Shown one piece after another: positions 49,435-57,478 of a stretch of DNA of 64,000 nt (positions are counted from its first letter, which is position 1; every line of letters starts with the position of its first letter). A program made the translations under genes and the position numbers. The stretch is from Paracandidimonas soli (lineage in GTDB: Bacteria; Pseudomonadota; Gammaproteobacteria; Burkholderiales; Burkholderiaceae_B). Location of the stretch: positions 1-64,000 of the forward strand of contig NZ_SMBX01000001.1 of the NCBI RefSeq assembly GCF_004342005.1, in the 5' to 3' direction. The notes under the pieces were generated by a model. It did no database searches, was not told the origin of the DNA, and worked only from the letters and a program-made list of their open reading frames with translations.

Positions 49435-50427
49435 TCAGCTCCGGCGCACCGTCAGATCGACTTCATTGACTGCCGCAAGCAGGGCGGGATCCACGCCCGG
49501 ATTGACCGAGCAGTCGGGCCCCAGCAGATGGTAGCGCCCGCCCATTTCGTCCAGGGAGCGGCGCGCATGCGCCTGGATTTCGGACGGGGTCATATTGCCG
49601 AAGGCGGGTTTTCCGGGCAGGCCGCCCAGCACGGCGCGTCCGGTCTTGTTGTGCATTTCCATCAATGAAGGATTGCCGGGAGACGTCGCCCAGCTGAATA
49701 CGTCGACCGGGTATTTCACGAACTGGTCCGCCAGAATGCCGTCGCCGCACATATGTACGATATTGAATGGTGCGCCTTGTGCGGCTTCCAGGACCTGCAG
49801 GTCGAACGGTGTCTGGAAACGCTCGAATTGCTCCGGGGTCATTTGCGCACACGTTGCCGCGGTGGTCGCATAGAAGATCCCGTCCATTCCGCCTTCGATA
49901 CAGCGGCGCGTGTGCTGGGCCAGGGCATCGGCGATCGTCTGCAGGCCGCGTTCGAGTTTCTCGGGGGCCTCGCTCATCAGGCGGCGCATTTCGGCGGGAC
50001 CGTTCTCGGCCATGAAGCCCGCAACCATCAAGGGCGCGAAAATCGTCGCCACGATGGGAACGTCCGGCCCGACAGCCGAGCGGACTTGCTGGTAGGCTTC
50101 GAGCTGCTCGGCCAGGGCGCCGACGCTGGCGTCGACCGCGGGAAGATCGGCAATGTCTTCCGCGCGCTGCACGCCGTAGCGGGTGACAATGGGAAACTGC
50201 GCGCGCTCATTGGAGACGAACTCTTGTCCCCAGAGCTCGTTGAAGCAATAGGGTCGTGATTGCGGCTTGAGGAAGTCCCAGTCGTAGGCCCGGTACAGGC
50301 GCAGGGTTTCCTGGCTCAGGGCCTGCGCCGAATATTCGCGCGTAAAGTCATGCAGCCACATGCTGAAAGGGACGCGATCGACAGGCTGTCCCTTGATCGC
50401 CGCCATGACGCGTTCACGTTTGTTCAT
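49435..50427 (-). CDS. Uroporphyrinogen decarboxylase-fold protein (methyltransferase-like)
   Basis: A 330-residue UroD-superfamily protein (RVMAAIKGQPVDRVPFSMWLHDF, then MDGIFYATTAATCAQMTPEQF, and NIVHMCGDGILADQF). HemE-specific residues are not obvious, and the His-x-Cys type HMCGDG resembles zinc sites of corrinoid methyltransferases, so it is more likely a demethylase/methyltransferase relative than heme biosynthesis. No corrinoid protein is adjacent. The ATG at 50427 has GGAG upstream. It follows a DadA-like gene in a same-strand run. Confidence 0.8.
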   Translation of the reverse strand: MNKRERVMAAIKGQPVDRVPFSMWLHDFTREYSAQALSQETLRLYRAYDWDFLKPQSRPYCFNELWGQEFVSNERAQFPIVTRYGVQRAEDIADLPAVDASVGALAEQLEAYQQVRSAVGPDVPIVATIFAPLMVAGFMAENGPAEMRRLMSEAPEKLERGLQTIADALAQHTRRCIEGGMDGIFYATTAATCAQMTPEQFERFQTPFDLQVLEAAQGAPFNIVHMCGDGILADQFVKYPVDVFSWATSPGNPSLMEMHNKTGRAVLGGLPGKPAFGNMTPSEIQAHARRSLDEMGGRYHLLGPDCSVNPGVDPALLAAVNEVDLTVRRS

Positions 50428-50447
50428 ACTGCTCTCCATGGATGGTA

Positions 50448-51713
50448 TCAGCGTATCGCGCCGATGAATGGGTAGTCGCAATCGGGCCGGCGGCCCTCGA
50501 TGATGTCGGAAATGGCACGCGCCGATCCGCAGGATTGCGTCCAGCCGATGGTGCCGTGCCCGGCGTTGATCAGCAGATTGCGGTACCGGTCGTTGCGCCC
50601 GATGATCGGCAGGTTGCTGGGAGTCATGGGACGCAGGCCAGCCCAATATTGCGCCTGATCGACGTCGAGCGCATCGGGAAACAGACGCTGGGCATTGGCA
50701 ACGATCTGCAGGCAGCGCTTCTGGTCGATCGAGCGCTCATAGCCGGCGATTTCGGCAATGGCCGTGGCGCGCACCCGATCGCCCAGGCGGGAGAATGCCA
50801 TCTTCTGGGCGGCGTCCGTCAGGCCCATGCCGACGGCCAGGGCGCCCTCGCGCACCGGCAGGGTGACGCTGTATCCCTTGACCGGATAGATGTCCAGGTT
50901 GACGCCGATCTTGCGCGCCATGGGCGCGGATGCCGGCCCCAGGCACAGTACGTACTGGTCCGCCGTACAGCGCTCCGTACGGCCATCGGCTTGCTGCACC
51001 TCGATGGCCTGTATGCCGTTTCCGGCCGCATCGATGCGTTTTATGGCGCAGCCGTAATCGAACTGCACGCCCGCGTCGCGGGCAAGCTCCGCCAGGCGTT
51101 GCGTGAACTTGAACGCGTCGCCCGTTTCGTCATAACGGGAGTAGATGCCTCCCTTCAATTCGCTGCGTATCGACTGAAGGGAGGGCTCGATCTCCAGACA
51201 TTGTTCCGCGCTCAGTACTTCGCGGCGCAATCCCGAAGCCGCCAGGCGCCTGGCGGCGGCCGCAGCGCCCTGCAGCTTGTCGTCTTCGGTGAAGAAAAGC
51301 AGGATGCCTCGCTGCCGCCCGTCGTATTCGATGCCGGTCCGCGCGCGCAGCTCCTGCAGCGACGTGCGGCTGTAGACGCCCAGGTTGGCCAGGTGGACGA
51401 GATTGCGGTTGTACCGGCTGGCGGGGCATTCGCGCAGGAACTTGAACAGCCACGACCATTGATGGATGTCCGCTTTCGGACGGAATACCAGCGGCGTATC
51501 GTCGCGGAAAAGCCATGTGAAGACCGAGCTCAGCGTGCTTGGGTTGGCCCAGGGGTCTGCAAGATGGGCAGACACCTGGCCCGCATTGGCAAAGCTGGTT
51601 TCCAGGCCGGCCTGTTCGCGCCGCTCCAGAACACGGACATTGTGCCCGTTCTGCCTCAGATACCAGGCGGTGGTGACGCCGATGATGCCGGCGCCGAGAA
51701 CGATGACGTCCAT
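50448..51713 (-). CDS. D-amino-acid dehydrogenase-like FAD oxidoreductase (DadA family) 2
   Basis: A 421-residue DadA-like enzyme with the Rossmann motif VIVLGAGIIGVTTAWYLRQNG, ETSFANAGQVSAHLADPWANP, YPVKGYSVTLPV and the C-terminal GLRPMTPSNLPIIG and GTIGWTQSCGSARAISDII. This is a closer match to canonical DadA than the 44249 gene. It lies in a minus-strand run with a Bug receptor (22 bp upstream) and the UroD-like protein. Confidence 0.92.
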   Translation of the reverse strand: MDVIVLGAGIIGVTTAWYLRQNGHNVRVLERREQAGLETSFANAGQVSAHLADPWANPSTLSSVFTWLFRDDTPLVFRPKADIHQWSWLFKFLRECPASRYNRNLVHLANLGVYSRTSLQELRARTGIEYDGRQRGILLFFTEDDKLQGAAAAARRLAASGLRREVLSAEQCLEIEPSLQSIRSELKGGIYSRYDETGDAFKFTQRLAELARDAGVQFDYGCAIKRIDAAGNGIQAIEVQQADGRTERCTADQYVLCLGPASAPMARKIGVNLDIYPVKGYSVTLPVREGALAVGMGLTDAAQKMAFSRLGDRVRATAIAEIAGYERSIDQKRCLQIVANAQRLFPDALDVDQAQYWAGLRPMTPSNLPIIGRNDRYRNLLINAGHGTIGWTQSCGSARAISDIIEGRRPDCDYPFIGAIR

Positions 51714-51735
51714 TGCGGTGGAAACCTCCGGGTGA

Positions 51736-52698
51736 TTATTCGAGCACGACGTTGAAGCGCTTGATCATGTCGCCCCACTTTTTGTGTTCGGAACGCGCGA
51801 ATGCGTCGAACTCTTCCGGCGAGTTGCCGACCGGCTGGCCGCCCAGGTCCTCGATGCGCTTGCGCATGTCGGGCTCGTGGCTGATGCGGGCAAGCTCGCC
51901 GGACAGTTTGTCGACGATCTCCTTGGGCGTATTCTTGGGAGCCCAGATGCCATGCCAGGTGCTCAGGTCGAACTGAGGGTAGCCCAGCTCCGCGAATGTG
52001 GGGACATCGGGCAGGGTGGGGACGCGCTGCGGCGAAGCGACGGCCAGGGCTTTCAGCTTGCCGCCCTGGATATGGCTCATGACCGCGGTCAGGGCGTCGA
52101 ACATGACCGGCACCTGATTGCCCATGACATCCAGCATTGCCGCGCCGCTGCCCTTGTAAGGGACATGCACCACCGAGACGCCGGTAGCCTCGCCCAGCAT
52201 TTCGCCGGCCAGGTGCGGCGTCGAGCCGTTACCCGCGGACGCGTAGCTCATGCCGCTGGCCTGCTGCTTTCCCCAGGCGATCATTTCCTTCACATCCTTG
52301 AACGGTGCGGATGGAGATGCAACCAGCACCAGCGGTACAAGCGTGATCTGGCTGACGGGCTGCAGATCGTTGAGCGCATCGTAGGTGATCTTGGGATACA
52401 GGCTAGGGACGATCACATGAATCGATGAGTTGGCCAGCAGGGTATAGCCGTCGGGTTTCGCGCTGGCAACCTGCTGGGTGCCGATCATGCCTGATGCGCC
52501 GGACTTGTTCTCGACGACGACAGGCGTGCCCAGGGCCTTGCCCAGCGGATCTCCCACCATGCGGGCGACGATGTCGACGGAGCCGCCCGCGGCGAAGGGA
52601 GCGATGATCCTGATGGGCTGGTCGGGATACTGGGCATGGGCAATGGCGGTGGTGCTCAGAAATACCGCGGCCATTTTCAGCAACGTTGTCTTTTTCAT
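51736..52698 (-). CDS. Bug-family periplasmic solute receptor
   Basis: A 320-residue TctC-like receptor with a signal peptide ending AHA and mature start QYPDQPIRIIAPFAAGGSVD, ENKSGASGMIGT, DGYTLLANSSIHVI and HVPYKGSGAAMLDVMGNQVPVMFD. It is upstream of the DadA-like gene on the same strand and likely supplies its amino-acid-type substrate. Confidence 0.92.
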   Translation of the reverse strand: MKKTTLLKMAAVFLSTTAIAHAQYPDQPIRIIAPFAAGGSVDIVARMVGDPLGKALGTPVVVENKSGASGMIGTQQVASAKPDGYTLLANSSIHVIVPSLYPKITYDALNDLQPVSQITLVPLVLVASPSAPFKDVKEMIAWGKQQASGMSYASAGNGSTPHLAGEMLGEATGVSVVHVPYKGSGAAMLDVMGNQVPVMFDALTAVMSHIQGGKLKALAVASPQRVPTLPDVPTFAELGYPQFDLSTWHGIWAPKNTPKEIVDKLSGELARISHEPDMRKRIEDLGGQPVGNSPEEFDAFARSEHKKWGDMIKRFNVVLE

Positions 52699-52778
52699 GA
52701 TTTCCTCTGCGTGTCTAAGATGCATCCATGGATGAAAGGCGCCCTACCGCGTGCAACAGGCGCCTGGTGACAACCGAA

Positions 52779-53561
52779 TCAAAAAATACCGGGATAGCCA
52801 GCCCCGTCGCACAAGATGTGCTGACCCGTCAGGAATCCGGCAGGCGCCGAGCACAGATACACGCACAGCGAAGCAAACTCGTCGGGTTCTCCAAAACGCC
52901 CCGCGGAGTTGGTCGAAGAGCGTTCCTTCCAGATTTCCTCGAAAGTCTTGCCGGATTGCGCCGCCAGATCGCGGCCATGCTGATATTGCGTTTCGGTGGC
53001 GATGATGCCGGGCAGTGCCGTATTGAGCGTGACGTTGTGCGGCGCCACTTCGTGCGCAAGGGCGGTCATGAATCCGGACAGGCCCAGACGAGGGCTGACG
53101 GACAGGGAGAGGCCGAGCTTGGGTTCTTTGACGAAGCGCGAGGTGATTGCAACGATGCGGCCGAACTTTCGTTCGACCATGCCTCCCACCACGCCTGTAA
53201 TGAGTTCGACCGGGGACAGGAACATGGCATCGATCGCATTCAGCCAGTCTTCGCGGGTCCATGCACTGTAGTCGCCGTCGGTATCGGGCCATCCGCCGTT
53301 ATGGATGAGGATGTCCGGATTGCCGCAGTGCGCCAGTACCTTGCTGCGCCCTTCAGGCTTGGAAAGGTCGCTGCTCAGGACGTCTACCTTTATGCCGTAG
53401 TCGTTGCGCAGGCTCTGCGCTATTTTCTCGAGCGCGCTTTCATTGCGTGCGACCAAGGTCAGGTTGACACCCTCCTTGGCTAGAAGCTGGGCGCAGCTTT
53501 TGCCCATTCCCTGGCTTGCGCCGCAGACAAGAGCGTGCTTGCCGGCAATTTGTAGATCCAT
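52779..53561 (-). CDS. Short-chain dehydrogenase/reductase with altered active site
   Basis: A 260-residue SDR with the NAD(P) motif ALVCGASQGMGKSCAQLLAKEG, ILIHNGG and the C-terminal DGAGYPGIF. The strand with the catalytic Ser is present (AITSRF), but the usual Tyr-x-x-x-Lys is replaced around SVSPRLGLSGF, so the Tyr and Lys appear to be missing. It may act through a different mechanism or be a binding protein. The ATG at 53561 follows AGGAGG. Confidence 0.85.
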   Translation of the reverse strand: MDLQIAGKHALVCGASQGMGKSCAQLLAKEGVNLTLVARNESALEKIAQSLRNDYGIKVDVLSSDLSKPEGRSKVLAHCGNPDILIHNGGWPDTDGDYSAWTREDWLNAIDAMFLSPVELITGVVGGMVERKFGRIVAITSRFVKEPKLGLSLSVSPRLGLSGFMTALAHEVAPHNVTLNTALPGIIATETQYQHGRDLAAQSGKTFEEIWKERSSTNSAGRFGEPDEFASLCVYLCSAPAGFLTGQHILCDGAGYPGIF

Positions 53562-53710
53562 GGCATCCTCCTCCAAAGGTATTGATAAGTCGATTATTCT
53601 CTGATTGATGCAAGCAGCATCGATTGTTTCGCAAAATTCGTCAAGCTTGTGCTCATTGGCACTGGTTATTTGGCAGACTGCTTAAGTCGGCGATTTGCGG
53701 TGTCCGGATC

Positions 53711-54919
53711 TTAAATACCTGCCTCCACGGCCTGCCCAGACACGGCGAGAGAGTCCGAAGCGCATTGCAGCGCCTGCTGCAAATCGGCTATCAGATCCTG
53801 ACTGTCTTCCAGGCCGGCATGAATGCGTACGATCCTTCCTTTGACTTCAAAGGGCGAGGCGCTGCGTTTCGGCGCATCCATCGGCAGCACCAGGCTTTCA
53901 TAGCCACCCCAGGACAATCCGATGCCGAACAGGCGCAGTTGATCGATGAAGCGGGCGAATGCCGGCGCGGGCATGGGGATCGTTTCGATGGCGAACAATC
54001 CGCTGGCTCCCAGGAAGTCGCGCTTCCAGAGCGCATGGCCCGGGTCGCCGGGCAGTGCGGGATGCATCACGCGCGCTACCAGGGGATGCTGCGCCAGCAT
54101 CTGCGCCAGCTTGACGCCGGTATCCCAGTGCTGCCGCAGTCGCAGCGGCAATGTGCGGATGCCGCGCAGCGCCAGGAATATGTCGTCGGGCCCGATCGTC
54201 TGCCCGAAGTCGTGCGCGCCTTTGCGCAGCAGGGGCCAGGCGTGCTCGTTGGCCGTTGCAACGCCCAGCAGCGCATCCGAATGCCCGATGAGATACTTGG
54301 TGGCGGCCTGTATCGAGATGTCGACGCCATGCTCGAACGGCTTGAAGTACAGCGGCGTGGCCCAGGTGTTGTCCATCGCCACATAGGCCCCAGCCTTGTG
54401 CGCCTGCTCGGCGATTGCGGGGATATCCTGCATTTCGAATGTTCCCGAGCCGGGCGCTTCGACATAGACCAGGCGAGTGTTGGGGCGCAGCAAGGCGCCG
54501 ATGCCCGCCCCGATATCCGGGGCGTAGAACTCCGCGGCGATATTGAAGCGCGCGAGGGTATTCTGCGCGAATGCGCGTGTCGGGCCGTAGACGCTGTCGG
54601 GCAACAGAATATGGTCGCCGCTGGACAGCACGGACATAATGGCATGCGTGCAGGCGGCCAGCCCCGACGGGAATACCAATGATCGATAGCCGCCTTCCAT
54701 GTCGGCTACCAACTCCTCCAACGCACGGGTGGTGGGCGTACCGAAACGGCCGTACGAGGCGTAGGGATTGTCCGGCTGTTTGCGCGACTCCCACTGCTCC
54801 AGGGAGTGGGACAGTACGGTGGAACCGCGATAGATAGGCACATTGACCATTCCGCCGTGGAGAGCGGGATCGCGTCCGCCATGAAGCAGTTCCGTGCAGG
54901 TTTGTAGTTTCTTGAGCAT
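53711..54919 (-). CDS. metC: Cystathionine beta-lyase-like PLP enzyme
   Basis: A 402-residue Cys/Met-metabolism PLP enzyme. It has NPYASYGRFGTPTTRALEELVADMEGG, SGLAACTHAIMSVLSSGDHIL, DNTWATPLYFKP and the PLP Lys208 in SIQAATKYLIGHSD. MetC forms homocysteine, pyruvate and ammonia from cystathionine; relatives include methionine gamma-lyase. Last chromosomal-type gene before the accessory region, with the upstream 310 bp A/T-rich. Confidence 0.87.
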   Translation of the reverse strand: MLKKLQTCTELLHGGRDPALHGGMVNVPIYRGSTVLSHSLEQWESRKQPDNPYASYGRFGTPTTRALEELVADMEGGYRSLVFPSGLAACTHAIMSVLSSGDHILLPDSVYGPTRAFAQNTLARFNIAAEFYAPDIGAGIGALLRPNTRLVYVEAPGSGTFEMQDIPAIAEQAHKAGAYVAMDNTWATPLYFKPFEHGVDISIQAATKYLIGHSDALLGVATANEHAWPLLRKGAHDFGQTIGPDDIFLALRGIRTLPLRLRQHWDTGVKLAQMLAQHPLVARVMHPALPGDPGHALWKRDFLGASGLFAIETIPMPAPAFARFIDQLRLFGIGLSWGGYESLVLPMDAPKRSASPFEVKGRIVRIHAGLEDSQDLIADLQQALQCASDSLAVSGQAVEAGI

Positions 54920-55230
54920 GACAGTCGTAGAAGGAAATTCAGCGGGACAAAAGAAAAAAGGCTGAAAATATTCTACGTTTCAAGCTTGGGAAATATGGTC
55001 TAAATTTTCCAAGGTTTATGGATATTAGTGGAAAATTTTTCCATATATTTTCTTGGATAAGGATTATATTTTTTTGTGCGGCGCACATGCGACCTGTCGT
55101 TTCCCCGACAGGGGCCCTCTAGGATGCATAGTGGATCGTTCCTTGCCACTGGTTTACTGAAATGGGCGTAAATGGGTTGCTAAATGGAGATCGAGGATTT
55201 TTGGGTGTAAATGGGTGTACTATTGGTTGC
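54920..55230. other. Gene-free, partly A/T-rich junction to the accessory region
   Basis: A 311-bp gap. The left half (54955-55080) is A/T-rich; a hairpin CCTGTCG / CGACAGG lies at 55093-55112; the right side has four AAATGG copies at 55160, 55170, 55182 and 55209 in front of the Fic gene. I see no attachment site or tRNA edge, so the exact island boundary is not defined. Confidence 0.6.
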
Positions 55231-56280
55231 ATGATCCGCACAGACTCACTCCAGATCACCACCGACATCCTGAGCCTGATCGCTGGGATAGACGAATTCA
55301 AGGGCGCGTGGCGTGCGCTGGGCACGCTGGCACCGGATCGGCTGTCGGCACTGCGGAGGGTGGCTACCATCGAGAGTATCGGCTCCTCGACTCGTATCGA
55401 GGGCAGCAAGCTGTCGGATCGCGAAGTCGAGCATTTGTTGTCCAATCTGCAGATCAAGTCATTCGAGACGCGCGATGAGCAGGAAGTCGCTGGTTATGCC
55501 CAAGTCATGGAACTGGTGTTTATGTCTTGGCAAGACATCTCGCTGACAGAAAACCACATCCGGCAATTGCACCGCGACCTGCTGACCTACAGCGATAAGG
55601 ATGACTGGCATCGCGGCAATTACAAGACCACCAGTAACAGCGTGGCTGCTTTCGATGAACACGGCAAACAGTTGGGCGTTGTCTTCGAGACTGCCACGCC
55701 TTTCGATACGCCACGTCTGATGGCCGAATTGGTGGCCTGGTTCAGCGAGGAACGAGAAACGGGTCGCCTGCACCCGCTGCTGCTGATTGGCATCTGGGTC
55801 GTGGTGTTTCTGGAGATTCACCCGTTCCAGGACGGCAACGGCCGCCTGAGCCGGGTGCTGACCACGTTGCTGCTGCTGCAGGCCGGCTATGCCTACGTGC
55901 CCTACAGCTCACTGGAAAGCGTGATCGAGCAGAACAAGGAAGCCTACTACCTAGCGCTTCGCCAGACACAAGGCAGCATCCGCTCCGACGCGCCGAATTG
56001 GCAGCCTTGGCTGGTGTTTTTCCTGCGTGCACTATCCCAGCAGGCACGTCGCCTGGAACGCAAGGTCGAGCGCGAGAAACTGGTGCTGGCCAAGCTGCCC
56101 GACCTGGCATTGCAGATCGTCGAATTCACGCGCGAGCACGGCAGGATCACCATGGCCGAAGCCATTCGCCTGACCGGCGGCAACCGCAATACGCTCAAAC
56201 AGCACTTCCGTACACTGGTGGAACAGGGGCATTTGGTCCAACAGGGGGGCGGGCGTGGGACGTGGTACGAGTTGCGCTGA
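55231..56280 (+). CDS. Fic-family AMPylator with inhibitory helix and winged-helix tail
   Basis: A 349-residue Fic protein that transfers AMP or another nucleotide to targets. The full catalytic motif HPFQDGNGRLSR lies at residues 197-208. The N-terminal motif SSTRIEG (residues 52-58) fits the self-inhibitory S/T-xxx-E-G/N helix, so activity is normally restrained. The last 60 residues form a winged-helix (ITMAEAIRLTGGNRNTLKQHFRTL), suggesting DNA binding. I chose the ATG at 55231, since the longer frame begins inside the AAATGG repeats. It begins a plus-strand run with the two genes that follow. Confidence 0.88.
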   Translation: MIRTDSLQITTDILSLIAGIDEFKGAWRALGTLAPDRLSALRRVATIESIGSSTRIEGSKLSDREVEHLLSNLQIKSFETRDEQEVAGYAQVMELVFMSWQDISLTENHIRQLHRDLLTYSDKDDWHRGNYKTTSNSVAAFDEHGKQLGVVFETATPFDTPRLMAELVAWFSEERETGRLHPLLLIGIWVVVFLEIHPFQDGNGRLSRVLTTLLLLQAGYAYVPYSSLESVIEQNKEAYYLALRQTQGSIRSDAPNWQPWLVFFLRALSQQARRLERKVEREKLVLAKLPDLALQIVEFTREHGRITMAEAIRLTGGNRNTLKQHFRTLVEQGHLVQQGGGRGTWYELR

Positions 56281-56322
56281 GTTGCCTGCCAAATCCAGAA
56301 AGGCCCATCGGACATCAGTATC

Positions 56323-57468
56323 ATGAGTGAATACCAATACTACGAATTCGCGGCCATCGACAGACCGTTGACCCGTACCGAGATGGCCGAGCTGCGCGCT
56401 GTTTCTACCCGGGCGGTCATTAGCCCCAGCGGTTTTACTAATCACTATGAATGGGGCGATCTCAAGGCCGATCCTGCCGAATGGATGCGGCGCTATTTCG
56501 ATGCCTTTGTCTATTCGGCCAATTGGTGCAGTTGTCATGTGTCGCTGCGACTGCCGAAGGCCGTTTTCCGTAACGCCGAGCTGGATGCTTTCACCCGTTC
56601 GGCTGCGCTGTCAGTTGAATTCAGCGATTCGCACTGGATCGTCAGTTGGATGCTGGAGGAAAGCGAGGATTATGACCGCTTTGCCGAAGACGACGGCAGT
56701 GGTTGGATGCGCAGGTTGATTCCCTTGCGAGATGAGTTGATGCGCGGCGATTTGCGGCCTCTGTACCTGGGCTGGTTGGCTGCTGGCAATGCCTTGCACG
56801 ATGACGTGCTGGAGCCGGAAGTGCCTTGTGGGTTAGCCGACCTCTCGCCAGCGCAGCAGGCCTTGGTCGAGTTTCTGGAAATCGACCCGGATCTGCTTGA
56901 AGCCGCCAGCATGAACAGTGCCGCGGCCACTTCGTCGCACGACGAAACGCTGTCAATATCCACCTGGCTGGATACCTGGCAGACGGCGGATATGCAGGAC
57001 GTGCTCAAGACAATTGCATTGGGCCGGGGCCAGGAGGCGGAACGCCAGATAAAGTCGCGCTACGCGGCCTGGCTCAAGGCACAACGCCCGGCATCTTCGG
57101 GGGCTGTCCGACGCCAAGTGGCGGAACTGCGAGAACTGGCGCAATCGGCTGCCGCAACCAGGCGGGCTCGCGAAGCTCAGGCTCATGCAAAACGCGAGGC
57201 GGAACGGCGCCAGAAACGCGAGGCCGAACTACGCCGGATCATGGACTCGCCGGACAAATACTGGAAAGCGGCAAGTGAACAGGCATCTCGCGGCAGTGCA
57301 TCCGGCTACGAAAAAACGGTCAGTCTGCTGAAGGTGCTTGCTGAAGGGTATGCGTTGGTTGCCGGCCCAGACGCCTTCGATCACCAGTTGCGGCGCTTTC
57401 TTGTCTCTCACGCCAAGCGGGCGGCACTGCTGCGTCGCCTGGCCGAAGCGGGCTTGTGGTCAGGATAA
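56323..57468 (+). CDS. Unassigned conserved-looking protein with coiled-coil tail
   Basis: A 381-residue protein I cannot name. It opens with YYEFAAIDRPLTRTEMAELRAVSTRAVISP, followed by HYEWGDLKADPAEWMRRYFDAF and LRLPKAVF, giving an alpha/beta appearance. Residues 255-320 are rich in Ala, Arg, Glu and Gln, a likely coiled coil, and a helical end follows. No signal peptide or membrane segment. It starts 43 bp after the Fic stop and ends 10 bp before the primase-helicase start, so it probably works with that enzyme as a partner or sensor. No catalytic motif is evident. Confidence 0.75.
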   Translation: MSEYQYYEFAAIDRPLTRTEMAELRAVSTRAVISPSGFTNHYEWGDLKADPAEWMRRYFDAFVYSANWCSCHVSLRLPKAVFRNAELDAFTRSAALSVEFSDSHWIVSWMLEESEDYDRFAEDDGSGWMRRLIPLRDELMRGDLRPLYLGWLAAGNALHDDVLEPEVPCGLADLSPAQQALVEFLEIDPDLLEAASMNSAAATSSHDETLSISTWLDTWQTADMQDVLKTIALGRGQEAERQIKSRYAAWLKAQRPASSGAVRRQVAELRELAQSAAATRRAREAQAHAKREAERRQKREAELRRIMDSPDKYWKAASEQASRGSASGYEKTVSLLKVLAEGYALVAGPDAFDHQLRRFLVSHAKRAALLRRLAEAGLWSG

Positions 57469-57478
57469 AGCGCAGGCG

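Noticed and set aside
49435-50427. hemE (uroporphyrinogen decarboxylase) for heme synthesis
   Set aside because: Fold-level resemblance only; the gene is among amino-acid catabolic genes and the motifs look closer to methyltransferase-like members.
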